DNA of 64,000 nt from Stereocaulon alpinum (taxonomy: Eukaryota > Ascomycota > Lecanoromycetes > Lecanorales > Stereocaulaceae): assembly GCA_018257865.1 (NCBI GenBank), contig JAEUBA010000040.1, forward strand, positions 1 through 64,000, in the 5' to 3' direction. Both the position numbers and the translations under genes were made by a program. Shown piece by piece: positions 48,349 to 58,054 of this stretch. A model generated the notes under the pieces. It made no database searches. It saw only the letters and a list, made by a program, of their open reading frames with translations, and was not told the origin of the DNA. Each line of letters starts with the position of its first letter. Within the stretch, counting starts at the first letter, position 1.

Positions 48349-49909
48349 ATGTCCACCGCCTTCGACGTTACCGAAGCCCGGTCTCACTTTCCCGCCCTCC
48401 AGCAAGACCACCAAGTCTACTTCGACAATGCCGGCGGTAGTCAGGTCTTGAGCACAGTTGCGTCCTCGTACGGTTGAACCCTTCAGTTACGCGAGCGTTC
48501 TTCATTGTACTGCTTCCACCCCCAAACCCCTTTCTGCGTGGGACACATGCGACTGGGAAATGTAATGCTGATGGAGAGTATTTGATCAGAGTAAAGGACT
48601 ACCTCGAAGAGACCAATGTCCAGCTTGGCGCCAGTTACAATGTCGCCAAGCAATCCACAGATATCCACAACAAGGGATTAGAAGCAGCAGCGAAGTTCAT
48701 GGGTGCTGAAGTCGACGAAGTCGGTATGGCCGCCCTCCATCCCCCCTCTACCCTGTCATTGCCCAATTGACTCTACTAACAGTGTTTCAACCACAGTAAT
48801 CGGCCCCTCAACAACCCAACTCTTCTCCAACCTCTCCCAAATCCTCAACCTCCCTCCAAAGTCCGAATTCGTCCTCTCAGCCCTCGACCACGAAGCCAAC
48901 ATCTCCTCCTGGGTCCGCCTTGCCAAACACCAATCCCACACAATAAAATGGTGGACCGCGCCCTCCACATCCGGCAAAGGGCCGATCCTGACGCCTGAGA
49001 ATCTCCGCCCTCTATTAAGCGACAAGACGGCATTAGTCGCATGCACGCATACAAGTAATGTGCTGGGGACTATCCACGATATACGTGCGATAGCAGAGGA
49101 AGTGCATAAGATACCTGGTGCGCGGTTGTGCGTGGACGGCGTGGCGCTGGCGCCGCATCGGAATGTAGATGTCAAGAGTTTGGGCGTGGATTTCTATTCG
49201 TTCAGCTGGTACAAGGTACCTCATACCCCTTCTACCACTGCACCGTTCACATTGACTCCCACTTCATAGCAGAGACTGAACCTCGTGTTTTGCAGGTCTA
49301 CGGCCCCCACATAGCAATCCTCTACGCCTCGCGCGCCGCCCAAAAAACCCTCAGCTCCCTAGGCCACTACTTCCACACCGGGCGCGACCTAACCACAAAA
49401 CTAGGTCTCGCCTCCGCCTCCTACGAGCTCGTAGCCGCTCTACCGAAGATAGTAGACTACTTTGGTCCCGACAAACAAAAGACATGGGATAAGATTGCAG
49501 ATCATGAGGAGAAGATACAAGCTATACTACTAGACTACCTGCGGAAGAGAGACGATATCACTATACACGGCGTAGCGGACGCAGACAAGAAGCTCCGAGT
49601 ACCGGTGATAAGTTTCACGATCAAAGGGCGGAGTTCAAAAGATGTCGTTGAAGCTATTGAAGGGCGGAGTGATTTCGGCTGCAGGTGGGGGCATTTCTAT
49701 AGTAAACGGCTTGTGGATGAGGTGTTGGGGTTGGAGGGCTGTGGTGGCGTTGTGAGGGTTAGCATGGTGCATTATAATACTGGTGGGTCCTCTCTCTCTT
49801 CTTTATCTTGTTGCGACGCAGTGCTCTGATGCTGATGGCTGATGTGATGCGGTGTGTAGAAGAGGAGGTGAGGAGGTATGTGGAGGTTTTGGATGGGGTT
49901 TTGTCATGA
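48349..49909 (+). CDS. Class V aminotransferase (cysteine desulfurase-like)
   Basis: PLP-dependent enzyme of the class V family, which includes cysteine desulfurases and related lyases. Five exons, 48349-48467, 48590-48723, 48797-49215, 49296-49782 and 49860-49909 (introns of 122, 73, 80 and 77 bp), give 402 residues. The start is at ATGTCCACCGCC, leading into VYFDNAGGSQVL. Signature segments: YLEETNVQLGASY, the phosphate/pyridine contacts FVLSALDHEANISSW, CTHTSNVLGTI, VDGVALAPHRNVDVKSLGVDFYSFSWYK, with the Schiff-base lysine most likely Lys224, the last residue of exon 3. The following VYGPHIAILYA and RVSMVHYNTEEEV complete the fold. All expected residues are present. No targeting signal, so the cytosol is likely. 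The closest types are fungal desulfurase-like proteins without known iron-sulfur role. Confidence 0.88.
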
Positions 49910-50393
49910 GCAGCGCAATGGGACAAATAATGAAGAACTAAATCCTACTCTGTTAGTAGCCGCTGTGATTCTAGCTATGAGCTCACCGCGCGAGCCTTTG
50001 CTTTCAAGTAACCGTGAATCCATCGTCCAAGGAAACGCCCCCTGGACCTCTCACTCCCCTATCACATCACCTCATCTAATCGAGCGCTTGCGCCTCATTC
50101 CCTGAACCAAGCTCCAGGATCCAGTCTCTCATATACATCTCGCCCATAGATCCGCCCAGTAATCAAGCATGAGATGCATCATCGAATCCGACTTCTTTAC
50201 AAGGTAGAAGGGGCGGTGCTGCTTTAGTCCCGCTTTAACTCTCTAGACGGTCCCGAGAACGATAGAGAGCATTCCGCTTCACCTCGTTTACTACGGGTGC
50301 TAGGGTCCTTCATTACCTGCCAGAAGCTTTTGGTAAGTATCTGCACTTCCATTGCCGTTGATGTCTCCATCTCCGTCGCTTTTCCCGTCCTCT
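49910..50393. other. Intergenic between convergent genes
   Basis: No gene is supported. Frames here are short and lack motifs. Confidence 0.5.
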
Positions 50394-52228
50394 TTATCCG
50401 TTTGGATAGCGTGGGTACGTCCTGCCAGGGAATGATTGGCTGGATACCGGGAACGACGTCCGGCCGGACTGAGTTGATGAGAGGGGGTTATTTATGATTG
50501 TATAGATTGGTAGGGAGGATAGTTCCGCGTTTTTTGCAGGTTGGGGGGGAGTGGGGAGAGGTTCTTTGGGGGTGGGGCTGGATGTAGATAACAAAACATC
50601 ATCGTAGAAAGGTCGACAATGACAGCCGATAGTCTGTCGACTCTGGATGTTCCAAGCTTCCCATGGAGATCTGCTCTCTAAGCGTGCTATGTGAACTTGA
50701 CGAATGCTGAGCCTTGGATGTTGTACACTGTTATGTTCGGAACTCGCATTGATGGATTCGGGTTGTCTCAACTGTCGATGGAATTCCTGCAACGCAGCTG
50801 ACGATAGATGTAAAGGGTATCGAAGTTCATAAGCCTTCGCTATAGCGCGCGTCTAAGCTTCAGATCAATATCCCACAGCTTGCAAACCGAGACTGGTGAA
50901 TACTTACAAGTCGATCTCTGATTTCCTCAGCACCAGAAACCGATCTTAACTCCCAGTTTCCCTTCTGCATGTCCGCAAAAGTCTTCGAGAAGATTGCACT
51001 AGCCCCGGCGGCGTTACTGACTATATCATACATGAGATCTGTATCGATCCCAAGGTGTTCGCAGAACAACATAGCCTCGGCCATTCCGGCTAAATGCACG
51101 CCAACCATAAGATCCTTGATGTCATCAACGGTCAAATCGGTTGGCTGGGTGGCATTGCTGGCTTTCGCGTTCTGAATGACTAGGTCCGGTCGGCCGGGAA
51201 GATACAGTCGAGTCAGGACGCAGTCATCTTCTTTGCCCCAGCCGGCAGATATAGCCGTTAGGTATAGCTGTTCCGCGGTTGAGGTCATGGGTAGAGGGAA
51301 TTTGAGGTCTCGCGCGGTGCTTGTTATAATCCCCTGTTCACAACCTTGCATTAGGAGAGTGTATCATGCCCGGGATGCGGCCTGAACAAAAATGACCTCC
51401 AGGTGGGATATGGGTAGAAGAAGACATTATGGGAGTCAAAGGTGGGAAACTTACGACGTCTTTAGCAATGATAGTAACTGCAGAATACGGTGGTAAAGAC
51501 GTATCAAGCATATGTGGTACTCGATATTCAAACATCCAACTCCCACCCTCACCACGTTTCAGCTTATCACATGCCTCTCGGGTATTCAATCCAGCAGCAG
51601 CGACAAGACCCATGGCTTCTGAAGCCATTGCAATGTTAATTCCAGCAAAAACTTGATGAATCATCTTTGCTTTAGAGCCACCACCCAGGCCTCCTGGTAT
51701 CTGATAAAGTTTGCCACTAAGACATTCAAGTATCGAACGAGCGTTAGCAAGGTCATAGTCTTCTCCAGACGAGAAGATGGAGAGCGTCCCATTCGCCGCG
51801 CGAGCAGTACCACCGGATACTGGGCTATCGATCAAGCGAATATCTGGTCTTCCAATTTCATGTAAATATCCTCTGACTCCGTTAATATAAGCCGGCGCTA
51901 CAGTTGAACACATGAGAATTGTAGCACTTTGTGGCAGAGCCCTTGCAGCGCCAGTGTTTGGGTGAAACAGGAGTGGCTCAGCCTGTAATGAGTTTGCCAC
52001 CATGCAAATGAAGAACTCGACGCCCCTGGCTGCATCTCGAGGATTAGGCGCTGATTTGCCCCCTTCAGCTACCAAACGTTCCATTGCAGGCTGATAGACA
52101 TCATACCCGATTACGTCAAAGCCTGATTTTAGGAGGTGAGACGCCATGCCATAGCCCATGGCTCCAAGGCCTGCAAAGGCAACTTTCGGCTTTGTGGAAG
52201 TCATGATGAGATGATCACTTTGGACCAA
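50394..52228 (-). CDS. Twin 3-hydroxyisobutyrate-dehydrogenase-like oxidoreductase
   Basis: Exons 52228-51455, 51333-50908 and 50852-50394 (introns of 121 and 55 bp). A second start, ATGACTTCC at 52204, is equally likely. The N-terminal domain has AFAGLGAMGYGMASHLLKSG, the nucleotide-binding fold of beta-hydroxyacid dehydrogenases, SPVSGGTARAANG, the catalytic-lysine helix GGGSKAKMIHQ, and a second helical part ending LPPYSAVTIIAKDV. After it comes a second C-terminal-like dehydrogenase segment (LMVGVHLAGMAEAMLFCEHLG and DIVSNAAGASAIF), as in the two-part fungal proteins of this family. Exon 3 begins TRAIAKAYELRYPLHLSSAALQEFHRQ, which matches the usual end. The remaining 120 residues to 50394 look like poor coding sequence. 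The true stop may be reached through another intron, so the C-terminus is uncertain. Confidence 0.75.
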
Positions 52229-52322
52229 GGCCGAGTATCTCTTCAGCAGGAAGAACAGTGGTTCGATGTATCTCGCACCAAATGTTATAAGGTAATGCTC
52301 GTAATGCTCTCTCTTCAGCCAA

Positions 52323-52640
52323 TTAGGCTTGATTTACTAGCGCCTTGGCGTATGCCGTCGACCGCAATTGCTCGTCTATGACTGGATCTTCTTCCTTCGA
52401 GGAGTAGGCGTGCTTGTAACTGATATCATACTCGACATGGAAGCTACCACGATGTTTCAATATCAGCCAAGACGAGCACTGCTGCATATGATTCAGCATT
52501 TCCGGCGAACGACCAGATGAGAACAGGGTTGGACTGCCAGTTGCAGCCATTTCAGCGGCACTTCTAGTGTAATAAATTTTCAGGCTGTGAAGTGAATAGA
52601 AGAAGCTTGTGGTTACTCCAATGTCTGCAGAAGCTGCCAT
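52323..52640 (-). CDS. Small uncharacterised protein
   Basis: A single frame of 105 residues starting ATGGCAGCT with a hydrophobic N-terminus (SFFYSLHSL) and a charged C-terminal half (SSKEEDPVIDEQLRSTAYAKALV). It lies 94 bp upstream of the longest start of the dehydrogenase, on the same strand. I see no domain. It could be a real small gene or part of an untranslated leader. Confidence 0.35.
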   Translation of the reverse strand: MAASADIGVTTSFFYSLHSLKIYYTRSAAEMAATGSPTLFSSGRSPEMLNHMQQCSSWLILKHRGSFHVEYDISYKHAYSSKEEDPVIDEQLRSTAYAKALVNQA

Positions 52641-53611
52641 GGTTCCCCTGGATATGTTCTGATGGATAGCACACTTTCAGCTGATTTGCAAAATGACTAA
52701 TAGCTTCATGTCTCTATTCTAAGCATTTCCTTTCAACTGCTTCATATTTAACCGGTCTCGATTAAGAATAACGTGTATGGAATCTCCTGTAGGTCGTTTC
52801 TTGGTGTGTTCCATCGAGAGCCCGAGCCGGCGGTACGCTGATTGTGATCGTCTAGGAGCTGAAGACGTACTTTCCAGCAGTGAAAACGATCGTGGGACTT
52901 TTGTTCCGACCTAATGAATCGCAGTCACATTAGATAAGAGTGGAGTCGGCGTGTTGCACCTTCATTTGTGTCGACTTGTTGAGTGCTCAGACCTTGTTCC
53001 ATGCTCCGAGGACTTCGAAGGCAGCGGAAACGATTTCCTTGATTTTCTTGTCTGTCATCCTAGCAGCAGAACTCATCTGAATCCTGGGCGACAACCCCTA
53101 GAAAGGGTGGCTTGAAAGGAGTGAGTTCTGGTGAGATCTAGAGATTGGAGACTAAGCGTGATAAAAAGAATAACGCTGCAATATTGGCGTTGGCTCGTAC
53201 TGAGTATGAAGAACGGATTAAAAAATTGTACTACTGACACTCAATGGCAAGCATGAAGGGCCACAAGGAAATGGCGATCTTGGAATGGTCGAGGCTAAGA
53301 TCAACGACAAGCGAGGGTGAGGTGAGGACAACGTAAAATCTTGGCCCTTCATAGTCGGGGGATCGAGGAATCCGCGGATGCCGGACAGACTGGCAGATGA
53401 TAAAGCGGAGACCATGCAGCATCAACCCAAAAGTGAGTGGCAATAATGCGAGTCGGATCTCACAAAGGTGGTGAAAGTGTAGAGTCGTCTTTAGACTCGA
53501 TTGAACACCGTGCTTCCTCTGTATGTGCGTGAGCCTGGAGATAGTCACCACATCCATCTCATTCTCATAGCCAGTCTTACGCTCGTATGTCATATACACA
53601 ACCCTCCATTC
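52641..53611. other. Intergenic
   Basis: There is no supported gene. Minus frames near 53231-53599 and plus frames near 53501 are weak, and the plus ones are shadows of the C-rich strand opposite the kinase gene. Confidence 0.5.
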
Positions 53612-54448
53612 TTACAACCTCGCCTTCTCCCTCACCCTCTCCTCCTCCCACCGCCTCCTAGCCTTCCAACTCCTCCAGACCTCCCAAGCCGCCACCCCAG
53701 CAGCCCCCACCGGACTCCCCCACAACCACACCCCCCAAACAAATCCTCCCCCCTCCCCCCTAATCTCCCCCACCACCCTCTCAACCTCCCCCCCTAGCTC
53801 CTCCAACCCCCCATCATTCCGCACCACCTTCCCGCTCAATGGTCCCCGCGCCCTCGTCCTCTCAACCTTCTCCCCCACTCCCATCTGACTCCCCACCCGA
53901 TCCCTAGCCTCCTGCTCTGACAACCCCTTATCCCTCTCCCTCAACCTCCTCATCTGAACCTCCGAATCACTCACAGCAACCATAACAACGACCCCACAAA
54001 AAACATCCAGCCCCGACTCATAAAGCAGCGGAATATCCAACACCACAGCCCAGTGTCCCAAAACATGATACCACAGCACCGCCTTCGCCATCTCGAACCT
54101 CACAAGCGGATGTATAATCCCATTCAACACATCCCTATCCCTCCTTCGTTCCGGCTGGTCACCAAAAACGCGCCGTCCCAGCGCAGCGCGATTAATCGGT
54201 CTTCCTAACCCTTTATCCCGCCACCGCTTCGACATGTCCGAGTCGTCATCGTGGGGGAGGAGGAGGTCGGGTGTTGTGGGGAGGAAGTTGGAGACGATTT
54301 GGCGGTAGCCGTGGGTGCCGGGTTCGACTACGCGGCGGGCGAGGACGTCGGCGTCGATGATTGGGAGGGAGTATGGGGGTGCGGAGAGGAGGCGGGAGAC
54401 GGTTGATTTGCCGGTTGCGAGGGAGCCGGTTAGGCCGATTAGGATCAT
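53612..54448 (-). CDS. coaE: Dephospho-CoA kinase
   Basis: Last step of coenzyme A biosynthesis: phosphorylates the 3' hydroxyl of dephospho-CoA with ATP. The product from the ATG at 54448 has 278 residues. The P-loop GSLATGKST lies at residues 8-16 after MILIGLT, then the IDADVLARRVVEPG segment, GRPINRAALGRRVFGD, LNGIIHPLVR and VLDIPLLYESGLD (all of the CoaE family), and MRRLRERDKGLSEQEARDRVGSQ. A C-terminal tryptophan-rich hydrophobic segment may be a membrane-associated tail. An in-frame ATG further upstream (54619) would add about 57 Ser/Pro/Arg-rich residues resembling a mitochondrial leader. The codon use is very G-rich on the coding strand. Confidence 0.9.
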   Translation of the reverse strand: MILIGLTGSLATGKSTVSRLLSAPPYSLPIIDADVLARRVVEPGTHGYRQIVSNFLPTTPDLLLPHDDDSDMSKRWRDKGLGRPINRAALGRRVFGDQPERRRDRDVLNGIIHPLVRFEMAKAVLWYHVLGHWAVVLDIPLLYESGLDVFCGVVVMVAVSDSEVQMRRLRERDKGLSEQEARDRVGSQMGVGEKVERTRARGPLSGKVVRNDGGLEELGGEVERVVGEIRGEGGGFVWGVWLWGSPVGAAGVAAWEVWRSWKARRRWEEERVREKARL

Positions 54449-54904
54449 TTCTGGGCGAGGGGGTGGGGGTGGGGCATTGGGATGGGTTTGGAGTAATTGG
54501 TGGAAGATGTGAAGAGTGGGGTTTTGTAGAAGGGCGGATGGGGAGGTGGAGGAGCGAGATGACGGTTTGTGTACTAGGATTCTAGGAAGAAGAGAAAATC
54601 TTGAAATGATCGATTCCATATTAATTATTATTCCCTCTACGATGACGGTATGAGTTCCGCTATTCATGAACTCGCCGTTGTATGCAGATCAGCTCGACCG
54701 CAACTCTAGCGATTCAAAGATCTTCAACCCACGCTGATCTGCTGATTGATTGATATCCGGGATAGATGTACGGTATCTTGGCTTGCACAGCCCGTATCGA
54801 CCCTCCCATCCATGCTATGGGTCTACGAGCTGAGTAGATGTCGATCATTCATGCCCAGTTCTTCATTTCCTGGCGCGTTGTAGCCAGACGACCATGACTT
54901 CCCC
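54449..54904. other. 5' region of kinase gene and downstream spacer of next gene
   Basis: Contains the possible 73-residue N-terminal extension of the kinase frame (to 54667) and then spacer with no gene. Confidence 0.4.
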
Positions 54905-55941
54905 TCAATCAATTCCAGTACGGCTGCTCATTGACCGCTGGCCTTCGTGGCCATTGACGTGCTCCCCATGCTTGCCAATGCCATTCATACTTTCGTTTCC
55001 ATTCTCGTCTTTAGTCGTAATTCTGATCGGTAGGGTACTTGGATCCCCGCCTGGAGTCGCCGCAGTCACATTGCCCTCTTCATCCACGAATTCAAAATTG
55101 TAACGCGAAAGTAGGTGCGGGATAGCGGAAAGCTGGGGGCCGTAACGGGCGGTGTTATCGTAGAGCTCGAACAGTGGGACGGCGAGAAGTTTCATGTTCT
55201 TTGGGACGCTAAGGACCTCTGTAGCACCACGTCAGCAAACACGTTCCTCTCCTCGCTATTCGTGCCGGAGGTCATACTGCTCTTTGGTAAATGAATCAGA
55301 TAAAGCTTCTTCAGCTCCTTCGGTCTTGTTACATGCGCTGGCAAGTACGGATACATGAACGTCTCGAAATTCGGCCTCCACCATTGCGCAAGTGTGTCAC
55401 CAATCTCCCACTCATCATTGACACCTTCGCCTGAGAATTGTGTGCCTACAGGGGCTAGACGCTCATTGAGTCGGTGCTTGAAGCCTTGGATCTCGTCGTC
55501 TTCGGCTTGTAGGTAGTCGCCTGGTCTTGGGACGAAGTCGCGTCAACGGCATCGCTTGGGTCATGGTAGGAAGTAGATAGCTTACAGCTTAAAGAATGCG
55601 TTTGCGATCTGTAGCATCAGGATATGAGGGTGGTTGTGCTCATGGCAGACCAGTATACCCTCACACGTCCGACGCATACCATGCTGCTCATAGTGCTCTT
55701 CCAAGCGCTTTAAGCGTGCAACGACTGAGGGGTCTTCTTCTGGCTGCGTCTCTTTCGTGCCGAACGTGTAGTTGCTGAGTGGATAAAGGCGTATTGTGTT
55801 GGGCTGTTTCTCATCAAATCCTTTTGGTAAGATAGGTCTGTTTGGCGCATCATGGGGTTAGAACTTGTACTTGAGGAGCTTTAGAAACGGGTGCTCATAC
55901 GGATACGAGGTCTGCAGCGCCGTGCCAGTGACTGTAGACAT
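54905..55941 (-). CDS. Pre-mRNA cleavage factor Im 25-kDa subunit (NUDT21/CFIm25)
   Basis: Binds UGUA elements upstream of poly(A) sites and helps choose the 3' cleavage site; nuclear. Exons 55941-55871, 55837-55586, 55525-55278 and 54905-55218 give 294 residues. The conserved run includes IRLYPLSNYTFGTKE, ARLKRLEEHYEQHGMRRT, the Nudix-derived core with LVCHEHNHPHILMLQ, GDYLQAEDDEIQGFKHRL, and EWEIGDTLAQWWRPNFETFMYPYLPAHVTRPKE. The C-terminal LLAVPLFELYDNTARYGPQLSAIPHLLSRYNF is diagnostic. The first intron (55870-55838) would be only 33 bp, though it contains a CTAAC-like branch site (ttctaac). Introns 2 and 3 are 60 and 59 bp. The last 55 residues are Gly/Glu/Asn-rich and unlike the animal protein. 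Confidence 0.92.
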
Positions 55942-56650
55942 CGTTGCAGCGGAGTTGTACGATATATATTGATCGGTCAAGGCATCTGGCAGTTGCTCTG
56001 GGGTGTGGTGCAGTTGAGGTTCACCGAGCTTTGAACAGTATTCCAGACATCAGGGACTCAACATGGAGTATCTTATGGCTATTTTTATGGGCGCTCAAGT
56101 GAAGGGCCGTGAACAAGGCTGGTGGATGAGGCTTTGGAGAGCTCTTGCGGAGCTTCGCTAGGGCCGGGATCTACGAGACTTAGACTCCGACGCTAGTATC
56201 CCAGCCCTAAAGCTAACTTCAGATATGCAGACTGTATGAGAGTGACGAGCGAGGCAAGTTCACCAGCTGACTACAGTCCCCAACTCCATATTACCAGCTT
56301 CAATCATAAAATGTGAACATTCTTGAGACAACTTTGGGGTAGAATTACCCAGTCTCAGGTATAAGGAGTATTGATACGCGCTCTGCAAGTTCTTGGAGGG
56401 CAGCTCTTAGTCCACTCCATTCTATTTGGAAACATAAGGCGAGTGTTGCAAAGCCTGGGAACAATGGAGCTTGTGACTCTCCGTTTAAAATAATGACCGG
56501 TGCATTCGAGACCATAACTACAAGTGTACCTACTGGCCCCTCCTCACCACTTTGTGCGCCGAGCGCCTATCTATCAGCTGTTCTATTCGTGTTCGCTCGA
56601 TCTACAAGCTCTCGGTACTCTGTCTGCCGATAGATATAAGTCTTGCTACT
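55942..56650. other. Intergenic
   Basis: Spacer between the cleavage-factor gene's 5' end and the next gene's 3' end. I see no gene. Confidence 0.5.
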
Positions 56651-57228
56651 CTAGCGATTTGGGTTCGGATCCCTGGTCACGAGCCGCCAAGTCAATGAAT
56701 ACCCAGGCTCGACTGGCGGGAGAGGTTTCCACAACCATTTCTTCTTCTTTTCATCAAAATCGATAAGGATCTCTAGCTTGGTAGACGTGTCTTGTGCTAA
56801 GGCTTTCAACGCCCCTTGAATAGTCTCGGATCTAGGCCCGACAATACGTCCAACCCAGCCTTTCTTGCCGCGCCCGGGCCACAGCTCAGTGTAGAGAACG
56901 ATTTCAGTCTGAAAATAGGGGATTGAGGGGCGAATAGAGTCATCCACGCCTTGGCTGTAGATGATAGCGAGGTCATTCCACTCTTCTTCGAGAAGGTTGA
57001 CTGCATTGTCTAATCAAAGTCAGCGGATCTGATCACGTGGCAGTGTGGCTTCTTACCAATAGCTTTGTCATGTGCTGCCTCAGCTTCAGCTGTTTCAGGT
57101 GTGTACTGGAGTCCAGGAAGTCCTTGTCTCGCTATCGGATGCGTGCAGACGCTGATGTCGTCACCAGATTCGCACACACAGAGCGGGTAGGTATCGGTCG
57201 TTGCAGGAGAATCTGGACCGAACTCCAT
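56651..57228 (-). CDS. Conserved-looking unknown protein, 176 aa
   Basis: Exons 57228-57057 and 57009-56651 join through a 47-bp intron to give 176 residues. The N-terminal 50 residues contain cysteines (YPLCVCESGDDISVC). The rest forms one soluble domain with a PYFQTEIVLYTELWPGRGKKGW core, an IDFDEKKKKWLWKPLPP stretch and a WRLV end. Frame continuity across the intron (NAVNLLEEEWNDLA) is good. I do not recognise the family. It is expressed divergently from the Ste23-like gene, with an 826-bp spacer. Confidence 0.55.
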
Positions 57229-58054
57229 TGATGGTTTCGCAGCAGCGTCGGTGAGCGCGAGAACAGCTCAGCAAACGTGTTAGGGCAGGAAGAAGATGAG
57301 GTGTTGGGACTTGTGGTTGATAGAAGCAGAGAGGAATCATGGCCCAGCAGATTTCTGTTGACTACGTAGGACAGAGGGATGTGCAGTGAATTTACGGACT
57401 AGTTTGAAATACCTAATTGCTTGATTCGTTGCCGCCTACTAATCAGTCACTATTCACTACAACACATAGTGGAGCACACAAGACCCCATAACTTGTGACG
57501 GAGAGTATTGATTTGCGTTTGGAAAGATATTCCCGGCCACCATCTTACAAGCGTATCATTCGCCGCTCGAGTTTCAGATAAAGACCGCCAGAAGCATAGG
57601 CCGTGAGTCCCAATCAGGCACTACCGGGGGAATCTATGCCCAATCATGTATTAGTCGTTGCAACTTGCGAGGATCTGGTCTTACCTAAAGCATTCCATGG
57701 AGAGAGCGCTGTTATGAAGCTATTCGTAAGAGCGAGCAAGATGTGACTTTGTGAGTTCGAAACGATACTGATCAACCAGTCGACGTGAAGACCGGGTACT
57801 TGAAAGAGGCTTGCAAAGGCTACGCCAGTACTTATGGACGGATCAAAGCCTCTGTTGGAGATAATCTAGAAATTATACTAGCGCAGAGTTGTCCACAGAA
57901 ATGGAAGGAGTTGACGCTAATCAAGCCGATACTTCTAAGGGGCAAGTATTAGCGAGGCACGATCTCGGCAAATTAGCAACCAACCCTAATGCATGGCGCT
58001 AGATCTCGCTAGTGAAGCTTGTGTACCTGTGTGACGGATCCTTTCTCGTTGGAC
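57229..58054. other. Divergent promoter region
   Basis: No coding sense. It should drive the unknown gene to the left and the protease gene to the right. Confidence 0.5.

Noticed and set aside
53501..53797. Pro/His/Ser-rich plus-strand frame
   Set aside because: Antisense shadow of the G-rich CoaE coding sequence.
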